Of a DNA stretch of 64,000 nt, positions 36,250 to 47,500 are shown one piece after another (position 1 is the stretch's first letter; each line of letters begins with the position of its first letter). Both the position numbers and the translations under genes were made by a program. The notes under the pieces are model-generated. The model had not been told where the DNA came from, did no database searches, and worked only from the letters and a program-made list of their open reading frames with translations. This DNA is from Leptodontidium sp. MPI-SDFR-AT-0119. Taxonomy: Eukaryota > Ascomycota > Leotiomycetes > Helotiales > Leptodontidiaceae. The DNA lies in contig JAHLEZ010000012.1 of the NCBI GenBank assembly GCA_020726505.1, forward strand, positions 1,364,001 through 1,428,000, read 5' to 3'.

Positions 36250-39116
36250 ATGGCGCCTCAATCATCAGACTTGAAAGTCATCGTCGTCGGCGGCGGCATA
36301 ACTGGCCTCGCACTGGCCTGTTCACTCGAACGAGCAGGTATCCAATACGTCGTCCTTGAATCCCGAGATGAAGTCGCCCCGCAGGTGGGAGCTAGCATAG
36401 CCATGTTACCGAATGGCATGAGACTCCTAGACCAGCTGGGTATACTGGAGAAGGTTCGTGCTGGTGCTGTCAAGCATGAGAGTGACACTATGTGGACGGG
36501 TGGGAATGGGAGTGAGAAGGGCAAGAAACCGAAGAGTGCGAGGGCCATTCATAGTTCGAGTGGGGACATGAATTTTTTGATTGCTAGGTGAGTCCTCTCT
36601 CATTTTTGAAGTTTTGATTATGACGATGTTTCATTTCGATTTGGGTTTGGATGGTGCTGATGAGTGTGGCTTTCAGACATGGCTACGAAGTTATCTTTTT
36701 CGAAAGGCAGAAATTACAGCAGGAGCTATATAACGCCATCACAGACAAGTCAAAGTTCCTCACGGGACGGAAAGTCAACAGCGTGGAGCATAGAGAAGAG
36801 GAAGTCGTGGTGAAGTGTGAGAATGGCGAGGTGTATAGAGGCGATGTGTTGCTTGGTGCGGATGGGACGCATAGTTTTGTGAGGAGCGAGATGAGAAAGT
36901 TGATCGATGAGAAAGACGACAAGCTTTTGAAAGGGGATAAGAAGAGTTTGTGCCCTCCTCATAGACTGATCGTGTGGTTGTGGGATAAGAGTCTAAGACT
37001 GATCCTAAATAGGCCAATTCGTCGAGTATTCCTGCCTTTATGGTATCTCTACACCGACGCCAGGCATTGAGACAGCGACTATGCACCGAGCATACAACCG
37101 CGGCCTGTCCTGCCTCACTGTGGGCGGAGTTAAAGATACATACTGGTTTCTCTACAAACGCCTCGACAAGAAATACTACCCTCCCAATATTCCTCGCTAT
37201 ACGCAAGCGGATGCAGATATCCAAGCTGCCGAGTACATGGACTTCGTGGTCGGCGGGACAGATGGAAAAGTCACCATAGGAGATATGTGGAAGAGGAAGA
37301 AAGTAGGTGGATTGCAAGCGATGGACGAGGGGCAAAACGACCATTGGACTTTTGGGCGCATTGCTTGTGTGGGCGACAGTGCACATAAAGTCACCGCGAA
37401 CGCAGGAACGGGCGGGAATCTCTGCCTCGAGGGGGCTGCAGCGGTGACGAACTCACTGTACAAGCTACTCCACAGCAAGAAAGACACTTCTTCATACCAG
37501 AACGGAAGTACGAAACATCAGAACGGGAGTACCAAGGAGAAGAAAACCAGCACACAGAAACTCGATTTCAAAGCCGTCGAAACGGCGCTCAGAGCATACC
37601 ATGATGGCCGCAAAGTGCGCGCAAAGGAACAGGTCAAGGGTGCTAACGCGTTTACTCGCATCGAGGATTTCTACACCCTTAAAGATGAGATGTTCGCCAA
37701 GTACTTCGCTCCGAACTCAGGTGGTCTGCTCATGGATCTCTTCTCTGATGGGTTGGTCGGTGCGACGAAGTTTGATTTCCTGCCTGTTCCTGAGAAGGCC
37801 TTGGGGGTGAATATGCCGTATAATGCGAATTATGGCATCACGAAGGGGGAGGCGTTGTGGAAGAGAGCTTTCTTTGCATTGCCGTTGTTGGGGGTGTTCT
37901 ATTTGGCTAGAAGGGTGCTGGTGCTGGATATGCCGGAGAAGTTGGGCCCGCTTATGGTGGAGACCTTTACGGAGGGGGGTGGTGAGGGATGGTGTTGCTG
38001 GTGTATCGTTGAGGATGATGTACACTGGATGGCAGGCGTTGGATAATTTTATGCTGCCGTTCGTGGCAGCCTTCACGCCTTCGATGGCAGGTTTGGGTGG
38101 TGGTGAGCACACTTTTCATCTGACTACTCTCGCTTCCACACTTTCGAATATCTCAAGGGACTCTGCTGACTGTTTTAGCTGGATTGGCTGTAAAGAATCT
38201 TAGCGAAGGGGTTGTGGACGTTCATGCACCGCAGAGAATGCAGCTTATGAGCTTCCTCACTGATTATTTTGCCTTCAACGCTATCTGGATGATTGAGAGC
38301 TGTCGACGTGGGAACATCTTCACTTTTGCTCGCCTGTAAGTCAATTTCGTCATTAAAGGAAATTCGAGGGGCCATACTTACATATCCAATAGCCCGACGA
38401 TCTTCCTTCTTCTTGCTCAGCTGTTTGGAATCGGCGTCGTGGCTCCCATCTACTTCTTCCTCCACTACATCTTCATCCCAAGCACCAAGTTCCACGCAGC
38501 AGATAACAGACAAGTCCCAATCCACCTAGTCAAGACCATGCTCCCAACTCTTGTCTTGGGTTATGTGTTGCCTACTGTTGCCATGTACTGGCCCACATCC
38601 CCAATCTCGACACTTCAAGCATGGAACTTCATCTGGCAGCCCTTCCCAATCTACCTCTCAATCCTACACAGGATTTTGAGCAGGCTGCTACCCAACACCG
38701 AGCGAGCCGACCGAATCAATAACATCAAAGGCGACCTCTTCTATCTCCGCCTAATCTACCTCACCACCGCTCTCCTCTCATCCTCAATCTGGATCTACAC
38801 CTTCCTTACATCACCAACGCCACTCTTCCAAGTCTTCCTCAGCGGACTCTTGAACACCGAAGCGAAATTCAAGACTCTGGAGGAGTGTATAGGGATGTTC
38901 TTGAAGTATGATGAAGTTTTCTGTTTTGGCAGTGCGGCTATTTGGGTCTTGTTGTGTTTTTGGGACTTGAAGAGGGAGGGGAGACTTACTGCTGGTTGGG
39001 CGAAGGTGTTGGTTGTTTTTGGGGGGATGAGTTTGGGGTTGGGCCCCGGTGCTGGTTTAGTAGGGATGTGGGGATGGAGAGAGGATATTCTTGCTCGACC
39101 GGGACTCGGGGAGTAG
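36250..39116 (+). CDS. FAD-dependent monooxygenase fused to a polytopic membrane domain, one-base frameshift
   Basis: The N-terminal half is a PHBH-fold FAD monooxygenase like those of fungal meroterpenoid and indole-diterpene pathways. It has dinucleotide site VVGGGITGLALACSLERAG, LLGADGTHSFVR and GDSAHK (about residue 323). The C-terminal half has about eight membrane helices, including FNAIWMIESCRRGNIFTFAR and LLLAQLFGIGVVAPIYFFL, seen in large fungal FMO fusions. Exons are 36250-36587, 36677-36945, 37013-38102, 38179-38335 and 38393-39116. Exon 3 contains a six-G run at 37974-37979 after which the good reading continues in another frame. With five Gs the model would be one open frame of 858 residues; as written, translation stops at 38046. 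This could be a sequencing error, an allele, or real loss. ATG 36250 has a strong CACC context. Substrate unknown. Confidence 0.8.
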
Positions 39117-40589
39117 GGATTTGAGAGTGAGGAGTTGGGATTTGCTGTGGTGTTGGGGCAGACGTGTGAAGTTGTAAGGAAACCGGGAAACTAGATGAAC
39201 AAGAACAGTCGGAGAAGAACAGGAAGGAAACTTTAATTAGAAAGGGGATTTCTTGTAGAAATTTCTACCATAGTCGGGAAAGTAGAGAACGAGTATCTAT
39301 TCCGAGCACTTGTAAAATGCACCTGTGGGAATTCCGAGCGGAGATTAGACCGAGGGAAGAGTGTCTATAATTGGCCGTCCTGTCAGCATGTTCTTGAAGC
39401 CTGTGAGTCTCAGATTATTTGCTTACAACTTCCAAGAGCATAACTTGTCAAGCGCTTACCTCAGTCCATTTGGGAGATTCGGTGAATCATACAAGTCTGG
39501 CAGGCATCTGTCAGGCAAGAAGAAGATGTAAGACGTCGGAGTCAACGCACAGCAGGGATGTTCAGCTGGAGATATCCCGGAGGTATTAGGTGGTATGAAG
39601 TCAGACTATTGCTGACCGACTAGAGAAGAAAAAGTTGTTGATCTGGATTGGCACGGAGAAGAGGCCCTGGGATGATGCCTCGCTTCGAGATCCGAGAAAA
39701 GGGGCTGACTCACGTGATCGGATGTTGTCCAGCTAACTACTCAGGACCTCGGAAACCTTCAACCAACTTCCAACCAACTTCAACAGCTTCTCTTCCTGCA
39801 TCCAGGCGTCAATTCCCTGGGTTTCCTTCTATCACCGCTGTTCCCAATTGCTTTTTTGAGTTCCATTGGTCCCTTGTTAGAGCTAGCCGCTCAAGCATCA
39901 GTGGATTACGACCAATATAGGTCGCTCCTGCGGGGTTGCATTGGTTCCATGCACCGACGGGCTCCATCCCCAATCTCACTCACCGTCCAAGGAACCCAGT
40001 GATTCGGCGACTATTTCCAGTGATTGTGGGCCGATCGGTCAATCAATGGCAATGGAAAGCGGCTTATGAGTCCTCGTCTTCGCTGCAGATGCAATGCAAT
40101 GCACTCAGCTGCTGACAGCGTGGTGGGCCTACCTATTGAGACCATTGAGACCCAGGCGAAGTTGGCAATGAAGGCGCGCTTACGGGATTTTATACGGGCG
40201 CAACTCCTTTCCCAGAAAAAGATTGGCCCTGTGCAACCAATTGAGGATGACTACGTTACAAGTTATTCAGCCTTGTATGGATTCTTGCATCTTGAGCCCT
40301 GGAGGTCTGGAGCTTGGGCCAGTTGTTTCAACCTATCGCATCGGCAGGTGGCTTGTTGGTTGACAACACAGAGCTCTCAGCCTTGATGCCGGGCAGCATG
40401 CTAGGACGGTGAGATGAGCGTGAGATAGGACGATTATGCCAGCCTGCATAATGGACACGCATGACGTGCGTTTCAGGTGATTTCTTCTTTCTTATAATGG
40501 GGGGTAGGCTGCCGCTGCTGCATGTCTTTCATTTCGTTCGAGCTCTTCCCATTTTCTGGCTTTTCTGCCGAGCAATTGAGTTTTGGAAA
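39117..40589. other. non-coding interval
   Basis: About 1.5 kb between two plus-strand oxidative genes. An 11-bp tandem unit (CAACCAACTTC) occurs twice at about 39756-39781. Short frames here show no family resemblance. The last 150 bp are the alpha-dioxygenase promoter. Confidence 0.5.
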
Positions 40590-42792
40590 ATGGCGAAACC
40601 GGCCAAGGTAGCGAAAGCCGATAAGGCGGAGAAACCGTCTTTCGCTGACAAAGTCATCATCAAGCTCTTTAAAGGAGTCAATAAAGTTGTGGCATGGCAC
40701 AAGCTCCCTAAATATCTCGGTGTATTCAATCTTCTTGCATTCCGCCTGGAACTCGACCGCGAAAATCTCTACGATGTCTATCCAGATGCTTCTGCTCAGG
40801 GAACGCAAGCCACCTGCCCGATGAAGGATGAGCGGTATTTGACAGCAAGGAATTCGGATGGATTGTTCAATTCGCTAGAGCAGCCTTTGATGGGATGTTC
40901 GGGGATGAGATTTGGAAGAAATGTACCCAGGGATAAGACGAAGAAGCCGAGTGATGAGGAGTTAATGAATCCAAGCCCGAGGCTGGTGAGCGAGCAATTG
41001 TTGGCAAGGACGAAGTTCAAGCCGGCGACTATAGTCAATCTGTTAGCTGCTGCTGTAAGTTCTGATCCTGGCTGCAATTCTCTTCATTACTGCAACTTAT
41101 GCAGTGCATCCATGGAGGTGTCCTAGTTACGGCTACAGAAGGCTAATGAGTATAGTGGATACAATTTCAAGTTCACGACTGGTTCAACCATGATTCGGTA
41201 TGTCTGCCGATTGAAATTCAGATATTTTATAATTCTGACAGTCCTAGAATGCACCGGGAACTGACGAAGTCGAAATCCCTCTTCCTCTTCATGATACCTG
41301 GCCTTCCGGGCACATGAAAATACCCCGCTCAAAGCCCGATACAGTCCTCTCCGAACTCGATGCTGCAGCACCAGGATACAAAAACATGAATACGTAAGTA
41401 GTAACTTCCTACGACGGATAACAACTTGTTGAAGCTAACAACCACAAAGGGCCTGGTGGGATGCCTCTCAAATTTACGGCTCGAGTGAATCGATTACCAT
41501 TTCTCTCCGTGACGGAGCCCCTAAAGGCAAGCTGTTGATGAGACGAGAAGGCTTTGTTGATTTCTTGCCAAGGGATGAGAATGATTTGCCAAAGACTGGC
41601 TTCAACACCAACTGGTGGCTTGGTTTGGAGCTGATGCACACCCTCTTCGCGTTGGAACATAACAGTATTTGTGATATGTTGCTCGCTAAATATCCAGATT
41701 GGAGCAGGTAAGTGTTTTCTCGAGCTTATTTGAGGTGTACTGACTGATTGTCGGTAGCGATCAACTATTCGATACTGCTCGTACTATCAACTGTGCATTG
41801 ATGGCCAAAATCCACACAGTCGAATGGACCCCGGCCATTCTCAATCATCCCACGATTGAAGTTGCCCTGAACGCCAACTGGTGGGGGTTAATCGGAGAGA
41901 AACTCCATAAGCTCGTCGGACGCATTGCAAAGAGTGAAATCATTGGTGGCATCCCAGGATCAGGAGTCGACTATCACAACGTCCCCTTTTCCTTGACCGA
42001 GGAATTTGTCTCCGTGTATCGTCTCCACCCTTTGATTCCAGGTACAGCCACCCCCCTCCCTTTCTCTAGAGCTACACTAACAAACCAACAGACAACATAG
42101 CATTCTTCTCCACCGAAACAGGCTCGCACACCAAAACAACTCCCATCGCAGACCTCGCATTCCAGAAAGCCCAGAACGCAATCGATCTCAAGACCACATT
42201 CGCCGACGCCTTCTACTCATTCGGCATCAACTACCCAGGCGCCATCACCCACCACAACACACCTAACTTCCTCCGCCACCTCACCTCCCCAGACGGTCTC
42301 CTGAGAGACATGGGCACCCTCGACATCCTGCGCGACCGCGAACGCGGCGTGCCCAGGTACATGGAATTCCGACGGCTCGTACACATGAGACTCCCCAAGA
42401 CATTCCTGGAACTAACCGGCAACGACGGACCTCTCGCCGCCCAGCTCTCCTCCGTCTACGATAACGATCTCGAGAAAGTCGATCTCATGGCGGGGATGTT
42501 CTGCGAGCCTCTACCCAAGGGGTTCGGGTTCAGCGATACGGCGTTTAGGATCTTCATCCTGATGGCGAGTAGGAGGTTGAAGACGGATAGGTTCCTAGCG
42601 GGAGATGCGTGGAGTGAGAAGGTTTATACTAAGGAGGGGATGAGGTGGGTGCAGAATGAGACGATGGTTAGTGTGCTCAAGAGGCATTTCCCGGAGTTGG
42701 CGGCTCCGTTGAAGGGGAAGGATAATGCGTTTAGGCCGTGGAGGAAGGTGGGGAAGACCGGGGAGTATAAGGGCGAGGAGACGAATGCTTGA
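40590..42792 (+). CDS. fatty-acid alpha-dioxygenase (animal haem peroxidase superfamily)
   Basis: This is a predicted 631-aa haem enzyme resembling plant pathogen-induced alpha-dioxygenases. Those add O2 at carbon 2 of fatty acids, giving 2-hydroperoxides that decay to 2-hydroxy acids or one-carbon-shorter aldehydes. Exons are 40590-41054, 41156-41197, 41248-41393, 41450-41707, 41758-42041 and 42092-42792; introns are 101, 50, 56, 50 and 50 nt. The 42-nt exon 2 carries WIQFQVHDWFNHDS with the distal haem histidine. Other family blocks are VAWHKLPKYLGVFNLLAFR, AWWDASQIYGSS, MHTLFALEHNSICDML, KIHTVEWTPAIL and the C-terminal LAGMFCEPLPKGFGFSDTAF. A basic Lys/Ala-rich N-terminus (AKPAKVAKADKAEK) replaces any signal peptide. 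Start is ATG 40590. The assignment over linoleate diol synthases rests on the absence of a P450 domain and the plant-like N-terminal block. Confidence 0.88.
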
Positions 42793-43165
42793 TCAAGGCG
42801 ATCGATGCGAGGAAGGAAGGCATGACAGTCAGTGCTTGGATTGTGGTGGTGAGGAGGTGCAAGGAATTTGACAATTGTAACTTTTGAATGGTAAGATAGT
42901 GTTGTGGGTGGAGGTATCCCTTGCTCGGATATTTGTTAATGACTTACGGTCTGTGTTTAACATTGTTTGCTTGTTGGGGGAGGTTCGCTTTGGTTAAAGG
43001 AGAGGTTGGCACTATTATCTGAACTCACTGCTCAGGAATATTCCAAATTGACGCCTTGGTTGATATGTACTATTCAATTTCATATATACATACCTACCTC
43101 AAATGCAATGCTACATACATACAAGGCCGAAAACTCATGTGCAAGCAGTACCTACCCCTCTATCG
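42793..43165. other. convergent 3' interval
   Basis: These 373 bp between two gene ends hold both 3' UTRs and contain T- and A-rich stretches. Nothing else is supportable. Confidence 0.5.
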
Positions 43166-44113
43166 CTACGGCAGCAAATCAAAGTCATGATCATGCTGTC
43201 CCTTCAAATAATCATACCCATCAGGAACCCACTCAACACACGGCACCAAATTCCCCCACTCGATCTTCCCCTTCAAGCTCTCGGGCAGCAGCAGTTTCTG
43301 CTCCGTGCGATACCAAGCCGGGAAATGGATCGTCACAAGCATAACCCTCACATCATCGGTAAGATTCGGCATCCCCGCATGCCAAAGCCTCAAATCCCTC
43401 AATATCAGCGCTCCCCTAGGAATGGTCGGTTGCACAGGCGGACCGAACTCCTTCCTCCTCCTCTCTAGGATATCATTCGGTATCACACTCCCGCTCTTCT
43501 CAACGTGTGCCTTCCAGCTCGTGTCTAGATGACTCCCGAGCCACATCTCGGTACTCCCGTGTTCCGGGTCGACGTCTATCAGATTAATGTTGACACAGAT
43601 CCCAAACGGCATCATAGGGAAGTCGAAATGCACATCTACATGCACCGGCTGTCTCTTCTCTGCTCTGAAGGCCGTGTTGGCGCTCTGGAAGCGCAGGTGC
43701 GGGTTGGGGCCAAGCATGCATTCCGTGATGGCTGTGGCGAACGGGTTGGCGATTATGTCGTCGAAGACGTAGGACGGGTCGACGACGGCGTCTTGTTGGA
43801 TGTTGCCTGTTCCGGTGCCGAAGTTGTGGTGCGTTGTTGAGCGGTTGTACAGGATTTGTGCTTCGGGTACCATGCGGGCGTTGAGAGCTGAGAGGTGTGC
43901 GGTTGATATGGCGTTGTTGAGGACGAGGACGCCGTCGCGGTGGAGGGCTTCGAGGGCTGCTTGGAGGTGGTGCGAGGTGAGTTTCTTGGAGGCGAGTTCG
44001 GATGGGGAGAGTGTTATGGTCGTGATGCTTGGAGGGGGAGGGGGAGGAGAAGATGGCTCTGCAGCAGTCGTGGGATCTGCTCCCCCCGTCTTTGCGTGTG
44101 TGGTTGATGCCAT
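43166..44113 (-). CDS. PhyH-type Fe(II)/2-oxoglutarate dioxygenase
   Basis: This is a predicted 315-aa, intronless member of the phytanoyl-CoA dioxygenase (PhyH) family, which hydroxylates carbon next to a carbonyl or oxidises secondary-metabolite scaffolds using Fe(II) and 2-oxoglutarate. Residues 1-40 are Pro/Ser/Thr-rich. The metal triad can be read as H158-x-D160 (VHVD; H162/D164 is an alternative) and H245 in RLWHAGMPN, with R256 as the 2-oxoglutarate anchor. EHGSTEMWLGSH lies between them and matches the family. It is convergent with the alpha-dioxygenase gene 373 bp away, so two C-2-acting oxygenases are neighbours. A phased CTCAGG array lies 136-181 bp upstream of its start. There is no peroxisomal PTS1 (the end is DFDLLP), so a cytosolic or biosynthetic role is as likely as classical phytanoyl-CoA breakdown. 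Confidence 0.9.
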   Translation of the reverse strand: MASTTHAKTGGADPTTAAEPSSPPPPPPSITTITLSPSELASKKLTSHHLQAALEALHRDGVLVLNNAISTAHLSALNARMVPEAQILYNRSTTHHNFGTGTGNIQQDAVVDPSYVFDDIIANPFATAITECMLGPNPHLRFQSANTAFRAEKRQPVHVDVHFDFPMMPFGICVNINLIDVDPEHGSTEMWLGSHLDTSWKAHVEKSGSVIPNDILERRRKEFGPPVQPTIPRGALILRDLRLWHAGMPNLTDDVRVMLVTIHFPAWYRTEQKLLLPESLKGKIEWGNLVPCVEWVPDGYDYLKGQHDHDFDLLP

Positions 44114-44248
44114 GAGGGATCTAAAATCTGCTCTGAGAAACTCTGCTCGGGAGCGAAATCAGATTCCCAAGCAAAATTCAGCAAAAGAACTGTAGCCAGA
44201 GCACACAGGAGGCCAGAATAAAGTTCCACATTATGGTGCACAGGCTAA

Positions 44249-44294
44249 CTCAGGGCGTTCTCAGGATGCTCAGGCTTTGCTCAGGTACGCTCAG
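44249..44294. promoter_or_regulatory. phased CTCAGG array upstream of the PhyH gene
   Basis: Four CTCAGG copies start at 44249, 44260, 44269 and 44280, and a CTCAGC at 44290. Start-to-start spacing is 11, 9, 11 and 10 bp, about one helical turn. On the gene's strand the element reads CCTGAG. Same-face spacing suggests cooperative binding of a transcription factor. The factor is unknown. Confidence 0.5.
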
Positions 44295-44542
44295 CCTCGG
44301 CTCGCTCACGTCCACAGACTAAACGGAATCAGCTAAAGGGAAAATTGATCCTGAGACTAGGGGTATAAATTGATCTCGATCTTCCACAAATCAAGCGTCA
44401 ACCCCGTTGAAAGAGAACCAGAAAGAAGCAAGCGCTGATCGTAGATATATATCATTAGACTTCGTAAATTAAGATCCTCCATTACCCCACAAAAACGTCT
44501 GGAATTAAAACAACTCGGACACCGAACGAGATGAAACCAAGA

Positions 44543-47500
44543 TTACCAAGTCCTCGAAGACACTCCCTTCCCATCTCCATTCTGAGGCGGCCCATCAGTC
44601 GTCGCCTCTCCAAGCTCAGCCATTGAAAGAGACGGAGTTGAAGGCGGACCATTTCGCTCTCCTTTCGGGTGCTTCTTCTCCCTAAAGCAATCCCGAGCTC
44701 CTTTCTTGACCACATCTTCGTACCAATTCAGAATGCTGTTGACGTAAATAGCTACGAATACCAAGGGGATACCGATGGCAGCTGAGGTCCCAACTATTAC
44801 ATGTTAGTGAAGACTTTGGGCCAGGGAAGTAATTCTTACAGATTCTTGGGAAGATCCATCCAGATGGGAAGACCAACCCACCCCCGATATGAGGGAATGA
44901 CTCGATGTTCAGAGCGTAGAGGGATGTGAGGAATGACATTGGGAGCTTTAATGTACGTGTTAGCGTTGCAAGAGAATTTGGAGATGGAAGCATACAAAAA
45001 TGATTGTCACGATTGTGAAGACCAAGATAGTTCTTCCTTGTTTCGTCGTTTCTTCAGCTTGCACGCGCGCTTGGAAAGCTTCATAAATATTGGCATCCTT
45101 TTGCTTCAGATCCAGAAGGTGATTGATCTGTAGTATTTATTAGCTTGGTTGCAACTTCAGCTGCAGCCAAACTTACTGAATCATACGTGGTGGTGGTATC
45201 CATTTGCACCTTTTGAATCTTCTCAATTCGTAGATCGATGTCACTTCGCTGCTGATAGTAGTTGAGGATTGGGTTCTTGTCAGTTGCCTGTTCCTTCGAG
45301 AGCCGTGGTCCAGCAACAAGATTGAACAACTTCTCTAGCACGTCCTTCTGGTCTTCGAAGATACTCTTCAGTATGTTGAGCTCGTCACGAATGTCTTTGA
45401 CTTCCTCGAGCAACGTGATCTCATTCTTAAGATCCAACTTTCGAGGTTTTGATTTGCCATCTTTCCCTTCACCACTATTTCCGTTATCTCTAATCTCTTT
45501 CTTGAACGCTTCAAAGTACTTGACCTCTTCAACTGCCTAGAATGATTTGTTAGTCTCAAATGCCATGAAGTGCCAGAAATACTCACCGCCATGCCGATGG
45601 GGCTTGCGAACATGTGCAGGAAACTCTCATCGCCTTCTGGGAGACGGGCTTGACATTGTTCCACAAACCCAACGGAGATGCTACTTATGATGATCGCTAG
45701 ATGGTATACCGATGATATTTGAGGACGGGTTTCTTCATAGATATGCTTTCGGACTTTATCAAGCAATTCGTTACCACGTCGATCGCTCTGAGGGAAGCAG
45801 GTAATGATGGTATCTGGAACACGGTTAGAACGTTCAATTGTCCGGAGGTATCACATACTGTCATCTATCACCCACAACCAGAGCTGCTCTACCATACCAA
45901 TCTGAAAACCATCTCTGTTTGGAAGTCAGTCAATATTTTCGACAAGAATATGCACCCCAGACAATACGCTCTTGGATGTCCAGCGCTCTTCAGGAAGACG
46001 CAGCTGTTTCATCTGGGCAACTCACTTGTACTGCTGTCGACCGAGTTTGTCCTTCTTTTTTCGATTGCTTGCTTCCGTGGAGCTAGCTTGGAACTTTTGG
46101 CATTGATATCGACGAACAACTTGATCTCTATCACGTCGACTGGTATCCGATAGGGACGAATAATAGTGTTGATCGATTGTCCGAGATGTATGGAGTCCTT
46201 TCCCGCCGTCTAGCTGGAGGTGATGTTCCAACAATGGTCCATATTTGGATCGGCTGGGCTTGGCAGAGTTGTCGGTCGCGTTTCCTGTAGACTCAAAAAT
46301 ATCAATTGTATCTCTCAACTTGTCCAACCACTCCACAGTTTCTGGACCAACGTGTTGCTCTTCCTTGTCCTCGCCATTTTGATTCTCGGCGCTTTCGGGT
46401 TTTAGATTTGCCAGACTCGTTTTGAGTTTATCCAATGAGTTCTTCAAATCAGGACCGTCGCTCTTCCCAAGAATGGCACCCAAAGACCCCAGGTCGCCAC
46501 TGTGCTCTTTCAATATCTTTTTTCCAGCTTCAATTTCTTTCTTTAGTATCTTCATTTGAGCTGGTGATGCATGATCCGAGGCAGCAAATTCCTCTAATCC
46601 TTTCTTGGCTTCACTGGGCAGGTGCAATTGGCGAATCTCTTGATTTTCTTCTGCGTGTCGAATTGCCTGACGTAACTTTCTGTGGCCCTCCACTGTCTCC
46701 ATTGTAAGGAATGGCACCTAAGCGTCAGTATCAGCAGCCATGTCACTAAAGACGTTAGATCTTCTCAGGAGCATACGCAAATGGCCATTTTACATCCTTC
46801 GAGATGTGTGGTCCCATCCTTTTCTTGTAATCCTTCTTTCTGCTTCCAATCTTGTCCTACTTTAGGATGTTCAGCTGGACTGCCTGATCCCCTGATACCT
46901 TTCCCTTTTTCGGCGTTTACATCTGTATTCCGTGGATCTTTTTGTTTCTCCGCGTTCGCCCCAAGGCTGTCATCTTCCTTGTCCAAACCTTTCTTGGCAG
47001 CTGCAGATGGGGCTTCAACTGGCCCGATTGGTAGCGGAGTTCTATCTCATATTTTGGACAAGTTTTTTAAATGAGAAAAGACTTACTTTCCCTTCTTCTC
47101 GTTTTCCGCCTTCTTGGCTTCAATTTGCAGCTTGGAAATGTTTGCACCTTCCCCTGAATGAAAACCCTTGCTTTCAAACTGTGATCTGCTTAGTATTTAA
47201 CGTTGACAGCTGTCAAATGTAACTCACTGCCAGCGCTGGGTACATGAATCGACTTTGAGTTTTCCCCACATGTTCTCGACGATTTTGTTTTACAAAGTTC
47301 TGCAGTCGAGTATGCTCATCAGGAGACTTCTGGGAGTCATAAGAAACCCTTCGCATCAGATCCTTCATGTATCGTCAATATGAATCAAAGCACAGGGAAA
47401 TTATAGATTGCAACGCATACCTCTGCCCATCTCCACTGTTGAACAGACAAGTCAGTACTACTCACCAAGAAAGTCATGCGTACTCACGTTGTTCACAGGT

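Noticed and set aside
40024..40386. 120-codon frame upstream of the alpha-dioxygenase
   Set aside because: No family pattern, weak start context and no splice partner.
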